From assembly GCA_938044775.1 (NCBI GenBank), contig CALIOE010000009.1, positions 43,555 to 107,554 of the forward strand: 64,000 nt of DNA, read 5' to 3'. Source of the DNA: an uncultured Rhizobiaceae group bacterium. Lineage in GTDB: Bacteria; Pseudomonadota; Alphaproteobacteria; Rhizobiales; Rhizobiaceae. The notes under the pieces are model-generated. The model ran no database searches and was not told the DNA's origin. It worked only from the letters and a program-made list of their open reading frames with translations. Shown piece after piece: positions 28,677 through 37,693 of the stretch; positions within the stretch are counted from its first letter, which is position 1, and each line of letters starts with the position of its first letter. Position numbers and translations under genes: made by a program.

Positions 28677-29120
28677 ATGGAAATGAACGGTAGCCATTTG
28701 ATCCCCGCCAGCAGGCAAACCGTCTGGGAAGCCCTCAACGATGCCGATGTGCTGCGCGCCTGCATTCCCGGCTGCAAAGAGCTTGAGCAGGCATCACCGA
28801 CCGAGCTGAGCGCCACTGTCGTCACAAAAATCGGACCGGTTAAAGCAACCTTCAAGGGCGAAGTGACACTGGAAAATCTGAACCCACCCGAAAGCTATAC
28901 GATTACGGGCGAGGGAAAGGGCGGAATTGCAGGTTTCGCCAAAGGTGGCGCAGATGTGAAGCTGACAGAGGCTGAAGGCGGCACGCAGCTCGACTATGAC
29001 GTTAAAGCAAAGGTCGGCGGCAAGATCGCCCAACTCGGTTCACGGCTTATCGACTCGACAGCGAAAAAACTTGCCGAGCAATTTTTCACCAATTTTTCGG
29101 ATCATGTAGGCGGGAAATGA
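28677..29120 (+). CDS. CoxG-like SRPBCC-family protein
   Basis: A 147-residue single-domain START/SRPBCC protein of the carbon-monoxide-dehydrogenase subunit G family. Typical blocks are IPASRQTVWEALND, LRACIPGCKELE and GPVKATFKGEV; the end LAEQFFTNFSDHV is the usual C-terminal helix. CoxG proteins assist maturation or membrane attachment of molybdenum hydroxylases, but no such enzyme is encoded here, so a lipid-binding role is open. GTGAGGAA lies before the ATG. It is divergent from the RlmI-like gene. Confidence 0.85.
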   Translation: MEMNGSHLIPASRQTVWEALNDADVLRACIPGCKELEQASPTELSATVVTKIGPVKATFKGEVTLENLNPPESYTITGEGKGGIAGFAKGGADVKLTEAEGGTQLDYDVKAKVGGKIAQLGSRLIDSTAKKLAEQFFTNFSDHVGGK

Positions 29121-29137
29121 GCCGAAGCGCGCCGGCG

Positions 29138-29527
29138 CTAGGCTGCTTTTTCCGGTGCCGGCAGTCCCGCAACTGAGGAATTGTTGGCCGCCTCGGGCGG
29201 CGACAGAGCCACCTTCTGAGCGAGGTCCTCAGCCCGTTCTTTCTGCTTCTCCGCCTCGAAAACAGCTTTCGTGGCTTCGACCTTCTGAACGCGCGCTTGT
29301 TTTCGGTGTTTGCCCTGCTTTACCCAGGTGGCAAAGCTACCGATCACCATACCCACCAGCAAGGCGATAAATATCAGCGCGTATACGGGTATGGACTGGC
29401 TGTAGAAGGGCGCGCCGCCAACATCAGGTGGCACATTGAGCGTTACCGACTGACGATTCGCCACGGCCAGTGCAACAATGATGATGCCGATTGGCACCAG
29501 GACCAGAAGTGTCACAAGTCGCTTCAT
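29138..29527 (-). CDS. LapA-domain inner-membrane protein
   Basis: A 129-residue protein with two membrane helices (about 5-24 and 45-66) separated by a short loop with ANRQSVTLNV, the LapA-domain pattern of lipopolysaccharide assembly protein A. A cytoplasmic coiled coil rich in Lys, Glu and Ala follows (about 70-110). The gene order sppA-ihfB-lapA, read leftward, is conserved in many alphaproteobacteria. The start is ATG 29527 rather than the frame opening at 29551. Confidence 0.82.
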   Translation of the reverse strand: MKRLVTLLVLVPIGIIIVALAVANRQSVTLNVPPDVGGAPFYSQSIPVYALIFIALLVGMVIGSFATWVKQGKHRKQARVQKVEATKAVFEAEKQKERAEDLAQKVALSPPEAANNSSVAGLPAPEKAA

Positions 29528-29630
29528 AGGTCGGTCTGTCTCCGGTGCCACAACGAACTGCTTTTATTGCCGTATTTTGCGTCGCAGTCGGCTGTTGGTC
29601 AATGGTCCAGTTGATCGATCAGGACTGCAT

Positions 29631-29909
29631 TCAGGGGTTCAGCCGATCACGCAAGTCTTTACCGGTCTTGAAAAACGGAACCCATTTCTCCTCGACCTCG
29701 ACCCGCTCCCCGGTACGGGGGTTACGGCCGATCCGAGCCCCGCGATTTTTTACAGAAAACGCACCAAAACCGCGCAATTCAACACGATCTCCGGCGGCCA
29801 ATGCATCCGTAATTTCATCGAGAATCGCATTTACAATGTTCTCCACATCCCGTTGGTAAAGATGTGGGTTCTGCTCAGCAATGAGCTGCACAAGCTCTGA
29901 TTTAATCAT
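29631..29909 (-). CDS. ihfB: Integration host factor subunit beta
   Basis: A 92-residue HU/IHF-family DNA-bending protein. It shows the beta-arm sequence [33 protein letters not shown], and the IhfB-type start [16 protein letters not shown]. The beta-arm tip proline (RNPRTG), which intercalates into DNA, is present. It sits between sppA and lapA in the same direction. Confidence 0.96.
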   Translation of the reverse strand: MIKSELVQLIAEQNPHLYQRDVENIVNAILDEITDALAAGDRVELRGFGAFSVKNRGARIGRNPRTGERVEVEEKWVPFFKTGKDLRDRLNP

Positions 29910-30021
29910 GCCCTGTTATGTTCCTGTCCCTCAAACGGGGCAAGAGCGCCCCTCCAGAATATTGTCCACTCACCGGCATCTCCATCCCGGTTCTAAAGCG
30001 CTTTGAACGCCCGCGCGGCCT

Positions 30022-30987
30022 CTATTTGTGCCAAATTGAAAGCAGACCGTCAAGAAACACACGCTTGGGAAAAGCGTTTGGAAGATCGTCGGCGCTCAGG
30101 CCATCGAGTGCCCTCAACTCCTGACCACCCAGCCAGTCGCGAATGTAAGCACCAAATGGAAATGTGTTGCGACGCTCAGCGGGACGCCAGACCAATACCT
30201 TGAGTTCCTTGTCGAGGCCTTTTTCCTCGATCAGCCAGTCCTTTGCAGTCTCTTCGCCACCGATTGCGTCGATCAGTTTTAGCTCGAGCCCTTGCCCGCC
30301 GGTATAGATGCGACCATCTGCCAGACCCAGCACTTGCGTCCTGCTGAGCGGGCGCCGCTCTGCAACGATGTCAACGAACCAGTGATAACTGTCCATGATC
30401 AGGTTACGGATCATGGTTTCGGCTTCGGGCGGTGCGTTGTGAAAAGGCGAAGGCTCTGCCTTCAACGGCGACGACTTCACTTCCTTGAGCTTAACACCAA
30501 TTTTGTCGAGCAGTTCCGCCGCCTGCGGATATTGAAAGATCACTCCAATGGATCCGACGATGGAGGAACGTCGCGCAACGATATGATCGGAGGCAGTGGC
30601 GATCATGTAACCCGCCGACGCAGCCAGCGTTCCGACGCTTGCGGTGGTGGGTTTCTCCTCAGCCAGCTTGCGCACGGCCTCAAATATGGCCTCACCTCCA
30701 ACGGTGGTTCCGCCGGGGGAATCAATGGTCAGAACAACACCTTTGACCATCTTGTTCTCGCGAGCATCATCAATCAGTTTCAGCAACGCCCGGTTCTCGG
30801 TTATCATGCCTTCGATAGGAATACGGGCAATGTGTGCGCTGTTTCTCGAGGCGCCAGAGAACAGGCCTGCTGCCGCCAGAACCGCAACCAGGGCCGCAGC
30901 AAGTGCTAACAGTGTGGCCACGCGCCATACAGTCAGTTTCTTGCGTAAGGAGCGTCGGTCGATGATGTGGTCAATATCTCGGGCCAT
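30022..30987 (-). CDS. sppA: Signal peptide peptidase SppA (short, 36K type)
   Basis: A membrane-bound serine protease that degrades cleaved signal peptides. The 321-residue product has one N-terminal membrane helix (about 22-44). The serine nucleophile lies in TLAASAGYMIA and the likely lysine base in KEVKSSPLKAEPSPF; GSIGVIFQ is the family oligomer motif. Length is that of the single-domain form, half the E. coli enzyme. It is upstream of ihfB in the same direction. Confidence 0.93.
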   Translation of the reverse strand: MARDIDHIIDRRSLRKKLTVWRVATLLALAAALVAVLAAAGLFSGASRNSAHIARIPIEGMITENRALLKLIDDARENKMVKGVVLTIDSPGGTTVGGEAIFEAVRKLAEEKPTTASVGTLAASAGYMIATASDHIVARRSSIVGSIGVIFQYPQAAELLDKIGVKLKEVKSSPLKAEPSPFHNAPPEAETMIRNLIMDSYHWFVDIVAERRPLSRTQVLGLADGRIYTGGQGLELKLIDAIGGEETAKDWLIEEKGLDKELKVLVWRPAERRNTFPFGAYIRDWLGGQELRALDGLSADDLPNAFPKRVFLDGLLSIWHK

Positions 30988-31216
30988 GCCAAATCCGTCA
31001 AATCAGAGTAAGAGTAGCTGAGGTGAGCAATAGGCCGATGCCTATCCGGTATCAAGGCGACATATGAGCCGCGGCTTCACAGATTACTGAGAAATGAGAA
31101 ATGTATGAGACCGCAGAGCAACATTGTCGGCCTCCGAAGAGGAGTGACTGTGTCGCTCGTTGAGCGGGGTGAATCACCGGTCTGACTGCTGATGCAGCCT
31201 GCCTGACGCATCTTCA

Positions 31217-31399
31217 CTATTTGAGACTGACAACGAACTTGATGGTTCTCCGGGGATTGGATTTGAGCCTTTCGACCGTTTGCGGCTCGGGCAGTTTGAG
31301 AAGTAAAATTACCAATGTACCAGTGGCCCCCGGACGACATCGCAACCTCTGCCGACGGCGTGGACGGATGGTGGTGACAGCTTCGTCCTTCCGCGTCAT
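31217..31399 (-). CDS. Possible small basic ORF in the sppA-mnmD intergenic region
   Basis: The 421-bp stretch 30988-31408 has no recognised gene. On the minus strand a 60-codon ORF from ATG 31399 ends at 31217. Its product is Arg/Lys-rich, with a hydrophobic centre (GTLVILLLKLPEPQTVERL) and the end RRTIKFVVSLK. No strong SD is visible (GGTGG only), and its start lies close to the divergent mnmD start. I see no family match. It may be a small protein, a gene remnant, or chance. I see no other feature in this interval. Confidence 0.25.
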   Translation of the reverse strand: MTRKDEAVTTIRPRRRQRLRCRPGATGTLVILLLKLPEPQTVERLKSNPRRTIKFVVSLK

Positions 31400-31408
31400 A
31401 AGGCCACC

Positions 31409-32104
31409 ATGATCGCAACAGCTGATATTACCTGGCAGGAACAAGACCTGCCGTTCTCCACCGTATTTGGTGACAGCTATTACTCCCATGCCGACGGTCG
31501 GGCTGAGTGTGCCCATGTATTTGTTGCAGGCAACAGCTTGCCAGACCGCTGGGCCGGCAAAGACAAATTCGTGATCGGTGAACTGGGATTTGGGACCGGC
31601 CTCAACTTTCTGGAGACATGGGCAACGTGGCGGCAATACCGCAAAAAGGACCAATGCCTGACATTTGTCTCGATGGAGGGCTTTCCCATGGCAGCAGCAC
31701 AGGCACGCCAGGCTCTGACCCGATGGAGTGAACTGAATCCCCTTACAGAATGTCTGCTGCGCCAATGGCGGTATCTTGGCCAGGGCCCTGTCATGATGGA
31801 TGATCAAACCCGGCTGGACGTGATCTTCGAAGAAGCCAGTGCGGCCATCACTTCTTTTCCCTCCGCCGTTGACGCCTGGTATCTGGACGGGTTCTCGCCC
31901 GCCAAAAATCCCGAAATGTGGTCATCGGACCTGTTGGGAGCACTCTCCGATAGAACAACAACGGGCGGGACGGTTGCCAGCTACACAGCAGCAGGCTGGG
32001 TACGCCGCAACCTGGCGAAGGCCGGGTTTGAGGTAGCCAAACGCCCCGGCTTCGGCACCAAACGCGACATGATCAGCGGTTTCAAGCGAAAGTCTATACC
32101 GTGA
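31409..32104 (+). CDS. mnmD: tRNA 5-aminomethyl-2-thiouridine methyltransferase (MnmD, MnmC N-terminal-type)
   Basis: A 231-residue SAM-dependent methyltransferase equal to the N-terminal domain of E. coli MnmC. It performs the last methylation of mnm5s2U34 in tRNA. Visible blocks are STVFGDSYYSHADG, IGELGFGTGLNFLETW (SAM site), DAWYLDGFSPAKNPEMW and TVASYTAAGWVRRNLAKAGF. The downstream oxidoreductase overlaps its stop (GTGA), so the two halves of MnmC are separate but translationally coupled. Confidence 0.9.
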   Translation: MIATADITWQEQDLPFSTVFGDSYYSHADGRAECAHVFVAGNSLPDRWAGKDKFVIGELGFGTGLNFLETWATWRQYRKKDQCLTFVSMEGFPMAAAQARQALTRWSELNPLTECLLRQWRYLGQGPVMMDDQTRLDVIFEEASAAITSFPSAVDAWYLDGFSPAKNPEMWSSDLLGALSDRTTTGGTVASYTAAGWVRRNLAKAGFEVAKRPGFGTKRDMISGFKRKSIP

Positions 32105-33183
32105 AAGTGCTCATTGTCGGGGCTGGAATTGCCGGGCTGTCACTTGGATTCGAGCTGCTCAACCAGGGGGCCGAAGTGACCCTGCTCGAGGCGCACGATG
32201 TGGCACACGGCGCCAGTGGCGCTGCCACATCCTATATGGAGCCGCGCCTGGGTACGACAGCAATCAGGGCGGTCGAGTGGGAGGCCCTAAAACGCTGGCC
32301 GGAATTTGCCGGTGCCATTGAGCAGGCAAGCGGTTGCGACGCAGGATTCCGCGAAGAAGGACAGGTTCGGGTCGCCATCGAAAACACTTTATCGTGGTTT
32401 GAAAAGGACCTGTCCCAACGCAAAGAGCAAGGCTGGGAACTCGAACGACTCGATCCCCAACAGGTGAGTGAGATGGAGCCTGCGGTTTGTCGCGATGTGG
32501 TAGCGGGATTGTTTCTGCCACAAGTGCGATGGGTTGACGGGCGCAAGATATGTTCAGCGCTCGCAGCAGCCATAGTGGCCGGTGGCGGAACCATCAGGAC
32601 AGGATTTCAAGTTACCGGTGTCACAGCGACCGGCACTGGAGTGGAGCTGAACTCGGCGTGCGGCGACATCGTTTGTGGTGACGCACTTGTGCTGTGCACA
32701 GGTACTGGAAATGCCTTTCCCGGCGCCCCTCGAGACATGCCGGCTGTGCGACCAGTACGCGGTGTAAATCTGGTTGTCGGCATGATTGGCCTCGCAAGGC
32801 CCCTGCGACACATTGTCAAACACCATCGTGGCAATCTATGCCCCCGAGGCGATGATCGCCTGATTGTCGGCACCACCTATGATCCGGGCGAAACCGCCCT
32901 CGACGCATCGGCCGATGTGATAGAGAAGCTCTACCGAAACGCCGAACCGATCCTCCCTGGCATCAGGGAATTGCCGCTGCTCGACATTTGGTGCGGACTG
33001 CGCCCCAAGGTCGGGGATGGCCAATTGTTCGTCGGGCGATCGTCGCATCAGCCAAATATGTATTTCAGCATGGGCCACGCCGGCGCTGGATACCTGCGGG
33101 CACCCGTAGTCGCTCAGGATCTTGCCGAATTGATTCTTGGAACCGGCGACGGTGGCCTGCTGAAGCCGCTTGTTGCCGGTTAA
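32101..33183 (+). CDS. FAD-dependent oxidoreductase (MnmC C-terminal/ThiO-like)
   Basis: A 360-residue DAO-family flavoprotein. The dinucleotide motif VGAGIAGLSLGFELLNQGAEVTLLE is at the N-terminus, with HGASGAATSYMEPR and the C-terminal GHAGAGYLRAPVVAQDLA closing the FAD site. Next to mnmD it most likely removes the carboxymethyl group of cmnm5U in tRNA, as the C-terminal half of MnmC does; a glycine-oxidase (ThiO) role is the alternative. The GTG start lies inside the mnmD stop (GTGA). Confidence 0.85.
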   Translation: MKVLIVGAGIAGLSLGFELLNQGAEVTLLEAHDVAHGASGAATSYMEPRLGTTAIRAVEWEALKRWPEFAGAIEQASGCDAGFREEGQVRVAIENTLSWFEKDLSQRKEQGWELERLDPQQVSEMEPAVCRDVVAGLFLPQVRWVDGRKICSALAAAIVAGGGTIRTGFQVTGVTATGTGVELNSACGDIVCGDALVLCTGTGNAFPGAPRDMPAVRPVRGVNLVVGMIGLARPLRHIVKHHRGNLCPRGDDRLIVGTTYDPGETALDASADVIEKLYRNAEPILPGIRELPLLDIWCGLRPKVGDGQLFVGRSSHQPNMYFSMGHAGAGYLRAPVVAQDLAELILGTGDGGLLKPLVAG

Positions 33184-33189
33184 TGCAGT

Positions 33190-34146
33190 TCAGGCCGCGA
33201 GGAGACGTTTCTTTGCGGCCTCATATTCGACCTTCAGTCTGGCGACGAGCTCTGATGTCGTGGGCACACTCGTAACAGCACCTATACCCTGCCCACAGCC
33301 CCAAATGTCCTTCCAGGCCTTGGTTTTCTCCTGACCAAAGTCCATCGCACTGGGATCTGATTCCGGCAGGTTATCGGGATCCATACCCGCGGCCTCCACT
33401 GATCCCTTCAGGTAATTGCCATGAACACCAGTAAACAGGTTCGAATAAACAATGTCCTCGGCGCCGCTGGAGGCAATCATTTCCTTATAGGCGTCAACGG
33501 CTCGGGCCTCCTTGGTGGCGATAAAGGCTGAACCGACGTAACCCATGTCGGCTCCCATGGCCTGCGCTGCCAATATCGCGTCGCCTGTTGCAATCGCCCC
33601 GGATAGCAATAACGGCCCGTCGAACCATTGTCTGATTTCCTGAATCAGGGCCAGCGGTGACAGGGTTCCGGCATGACCTCCAGCGCCCGTTGCAACGGCA
33701 ATCAGGCCATCAGCGCCCTTTTCAATCGCTTTGTGGGCAAATCGGTTGTTGATGATATCATGCAGCACGATGCCACCATAGGAATGAACAGCTTCATTCA
33801 GCTCCGGTCTTGCGCCAAGAGATGTTATCACAACCGGGACCTTGTACTTTATGCACATCTCGACGTCGTGTTCGAGCCGGTCATTGGACTTGTGGACGAT
33901 CTGGTTGACGGCAAAGGGGGCTGCCGGTTGATCCGGGTGTGCAGCATTATAAGCCGCCAGCGATTCAGTAATTTCGGCGAGCCACTCATCAAGCTGCTCC
34001 GCCGGACGCGCGTTCAGCGCTGGAAAAGATCCAATTACACCGGCCTTGCACTGCTCAATCACCAACGGAGGGTGTGAGATGATAAAGAGCGGAGCCGCAA
34101 TCGCAGGCAGCTGGAGATTGTCTTTCAGGATCGGGGGAACAGTCAT
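33190..34146 (-). CDS. Nitronate monooxygenase (2-nitropropane dioxygenase family)
   Basis: A 318-residue FMN-dependent TIM-barrel enzyme that oxidises alkyl nitronates. It shows PAIAAPLFIISHPPLV, VPVVITSLG, GADGLIAVATGAGGHAG (the family glycine/His region) and LLLSGAIATGDAILAAQAMGADMGYVGSAF. The frame runs upstream to 34386, but the family N-terminus fixes ATG 34146, with AAGG upstream. A 7-bp hairpin (34165-34182) lies just before the start. Its native substrate may not be a nitronate. It is convergent with the oxidoreductase gene. Confidence 0.88.
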   Translation of the reverse strand: MTVPPILKDNLQLPAIAAPLFIISHPPLVIEQCKAGVIGSFPALNARPAEQLDEWLAEITESLAAYNAAHPDQPAAPFAVNQIVHKSNDRLEHDVEMCIKYKVPVVITSLGARPELNEAVHSYGGIVLHDIINNRFAHKAIEKGADGLIAVATGAGGHAGTLSPLALIQEIRQWFDGPLLLSGAIATGDAILAAQAMGADMGYVGSAFIATKEARAVDAYKEMIASSGAEDIVYSNLFTGVHGNYLKGSVEAAGMDPDNLPESDPSAMDFGQEKTKAWKDIWGCGQGIGAVTSVPTTSELVARLKVEYEAAKKRLLAA

Positions 34147-34328
34147 GGATAACCTTTGCCTTGGAAATGCCGGGCGGCATTTGGCGCTCACCCTACAAAC
34201 TCTTACCATTACGTCAATTGATTTTCGGGAAGCCATACACAGTTCCATGTTTGCGGAATGCCTCGTCGATTGCATTTCTGAGGCGCGCGGATAAAACTGG
34301 AAGTGGCAAGCACGCGCGGGAGAAAAAT

Positions 34329-35747
34329 GTGGCTGGCTTTGAAGATCTGATCCGCACGACGCTGGGGAAGCAGGACCATCCATCACCAGAGCGACGTCAG
34401 GCCATCTACCGGTCTGCTGGTCAGGCGCTGGAAAGGATGATCGAGGAAAATGGTACGCTGGATGCCGCGACCATTGAACGGCAGCGAGCCAGGCTCGGCG
34501 ACGCTATTCAAACTGTTGAGGCGGAATACGCAAGCACCGCTGACAGTGCTGCTGCGCAGGAACCTGAATTGTCCACATTTGCGGCTGAACCAAACACAAT
34601 GGGATCGACATCGGACGATCCGGAAATTCGGCCGGTTACAGATTCCCCGCCCGTTGAGCGGCGCGAAAGCGCCGCACCAGACGTCGAAACAACCCCCGCA
34701 GCTTCAACCGGCGTAGAGCCCGATCAAACTACGCCGCCCGCAGTTGCACCGGATGTACAGGCCGACATTCCCAAAATCCGGATATCCGACCGTCTTAAAC
34801 AGGATCCGAAGTCAGAGGAGAAAGCACCAGAGGTAAGCGCTCAAAAGCGCTTCGAAGGAGATTCGTCCCCCACGGTGTCCACCGCTTCGGTAACAACTTC
34901 CGCACCCGAGATCGATGTTGCGCCAAGCCGACCGGCTTCCGGTTCGGAGGCAATTCAATCTAAGGCCAAAGACCCAGGAGATGGCACGCCAGATTCAGGA
35001 AAGCGAGTGGAGCCGACGCTTGTTTCGCCCGAGTTGGTTGGCACCCCGGAGAGCGAAGACGACGCAAACAGCGATGATGTTGCCCCTGCAGCGCCGGAGG
35101 CCTATTCCGGTCCGGTGCTGCGCGAACGAAGGCCGTTTGCCAAGATGCTTCTCTGGGCAATCATTTTGGCCGGCATTGGGGTTACCCTTTGGTGGGCTGT
35201 AAACTTTGGCCCGGCCTTTTTGAACAACAGACTCGACGGCAGCGTTCCCAATCCTCAGACCACGATTGAATCCGGCAGTTTTGTACCGACCAGCGCGGAT
35301 GGTTGGATGACCGTTTTTGTACCAGGATCCGATCCGGGAAACCTGGTTACGAGACAGGCCGGATCGTCAGAAATCGTCGACATTGACGGCGGACAGGTTG
35401 CCCGGCTGGCGTCCAATGCCGGAGGGCAGAATAATATTCTGATTCAAATTCCGGAAGAAGTTGTCCCTATGCTGCGGGCTAAAGCTGCGACATTTGAAGT
35501 AAAGCTGCGCGCTGTGGCGGGCGAAGGACACCAGTTCGCCATGTACTGTCAGTTTTCGAAGCTCGGAACGTGCGGCCGCAAGCGGTTCTCGGCTTCAAAA
35601 AAACAGGAAACTTTCATTTTTGACATGCTGGTCAACGATGCTGATCTTGGAGAAGACCAGAGCATTTATCTTGCAATCAACACCGACTTGTCCGGTGAAG
35701 GACGAGCTATTGATTTGTCGTCAATTCGGGTAAAGGCCGGCAATTAG
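34329..35747 (+). CDS. Hypothetical single-pass membrane protein with long acidic/proline linker
   Basis: A 472-residue protein of unrecognised family. The cytoplasmic N-terminus (about 1-70) is helical (FEDLIRTTLGKQDHPSPERRQ). A disordered region rich in Pro, Ala, Glu, Ser and Thr follows (70-265). One membrane helix (273-292, LLWAIILAGIGVTLWWAV) leads to a C-terminal periplasmic domain of about 180 residues, predicted mostly beta, with three cysteines (YCQFSKLGTCG). The start is GTG 34329, preceded by GGGAG at 7 bases. The layout suggests a sensor or tether across the envelope, but no function can be assigned. Confidence 0.8.
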   Translation: MAGFEDLIRTTLGKQDHPSPERRQAIYRSAGQALERMIEENGTLDAATIERQRARLGDAIQTVEAEYASTADSAAAQEPELSTFAAEPNTMGSTSDDPEIRPVTDSPPVERRESAAPDVETTPAASTGVEPDQTTPPAVAPDVQADIPKIRISDRLKQDPKSEEKAPEVSAQKRFEGDSSPTVSTASVTTSAPEIDVAPSRPASGSEAIQSKAKDPGDGTPDSGKRVEPTLVSPELVGTPESEDDANSDDVAPAAPEAYSGPVLRERRPFAKMLLWAIILAGIGVTLWWAVNFGPAFLNNRLDGSVPNPQTTIESGSFVPTSADGWMTVFVPGSDPGNLVTRQAGSSEIVDIDGGQVARLASNAGGQNNILIQIPEEVVPMLRAKAATFEVKLRAVAGEGHQFAMYCQFSKLGTCGRKRFSASKKQETFIFDMLVNDADLGEDQSIYLAINTDLSGEGRAIDLSSIRVKAGN

Positions 35748-35751
35748 AGCA

Positions 35752-36621
35752 TCAGGCCCCGAGCCGGTTGAGGAACTTCCCTCCGTGCCCAAGGACGTTC
35801 GCGTCGATGGTGCCTATGGCGTTGGAGTCCTTGCCATCGTATTCGACTTGCATCAGCACGTGACGCATGACGTTTAACCGCGCCCGGCGCTTATCATTTG
35901 AGCGCACGATGGTCCAAGGTGCGTGATTGGTGTGCGTGTGCCTCAGCATTTTGTCCCGCGCGTCAGTATAGTCTCCCCATTTGCCAATCGCCTTGATATC
36001 CAGCGGCGACAGTTTCCAGGACTTGAGTGGATTGTGCCGACGGTCATGAAAGCGCTTGATTTGCATTTCCTGACTGACATTCAGCCAGACCTTGAAAAAC
36101 GCGATGCCCTCATCGGCAATAAGCTTCTCAAAGGCCGGCGTTTGTTCCAGAAACGCCTGGTGCTGTTGCTCAGAGCAGAATCCCATGACCGGCTCTACAC
36201 CCGCGCGATTGTACCAGGATCGGTCAAACAACACCATTTCACCGGCGGTTGGAAAATGATCCAGATAGCGCTGATAGTACCATTGACCCTGCTCTGTTTC
36301 AGTTGGTTTGGTCAGCGCGACAACGCGGGCATGTCGAGGATTGAGGTAGCTTCTAAACGCGGCGATTGTGCCGCCCTTACCGGCTGCGTCGCGCCCCTCG
36401 AACAGGATAATAATGCGTTGCCCGGTTTCCTGCTGATGGGCCTGAAGTTTCACCAACTGAAGGTGCAGGATCTCTAACTCTTTTTCGTAAACTGATCGCT
36501 TCAGTTTTTTGTCGTAGGCATACTCGCCCGAGGACAGTACATTCTTCTCGACCCAATCGGGGAGTTTTGGATTTTCGAGATCCAGCTCGCGTCTTTTGCC
36601 GTCGATTTCGATCTCTGCCAT
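35752..36621 (-). CDS. ppk2: Polyphosphate kinase 2
   Basis: A 289-residue PPK2 (class I type) enzyme that uses polyphosphate to phosphorylate nucleoside diphosphates. The Walker A variant is [10 protein letters not shown] and the lid region is [20 protein letters not shown]. Walker B is [18 protein letters not shown], and the conserved [15 protein letters not shown] follows. All key motifs are intact. It ends 4 bases from the convergent hypothetical gene. Confidence 0.94.
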   Translation of the reverse strand: MAEIEIDGKRRELDLENPKLPDWVEKNVLSSGEYAYDKKLKRSVYEKELEILHLQLVKLQAHQQETGQRIIILFEGRDAAGKGGTIAAFRSYLNPRHARVVALTKPTETEQGQWYYQRYLDHFPTAGEMVLFDRSWYNRAGVEPVMGFCSEQQHQAFLEQTPAFEKLIADEGIAFFKVWLNVSQEMQIKRFHDRRHNPLKSWKLSPLDIKAIGKWGDYTDARDKMLRHTHTNHAPWTIVRSNDKRRARLNVMRHVLMQVEYDGKDSNAIGTIDANVLGHGGKFLNRLGA

Positions 36622-36784
36622 GCGGTCATCCTTTCAACACCTTAACGAAACGTTGCAACCCAGAGGTCAGTGCGTCAACTCCTTGTTAAGCAAAGGCCGA
36701 AGAAGGAAAATTTTAGTCATCTCATTCAGCCTTTCTTTTGTCTTCCTCCGATAGGATGGCCCAAATCTCTACAGGGCGGCTGAT

Positions 36785-37639
<855 letters not shown>

Positions 37640-37693
37640 AACCACAATCTAACTGCTGATCGCTCGCCCGGCCCGCACAGGTAAAATCAAAGC

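Noticed and set aside
31221..31412. 63-codon plus-strand ORF ending in an ATGA overlap with mnmD
   Set aside because: TTG start without SD, composition not protein-like; the overlap with mnmD alone is not enough.
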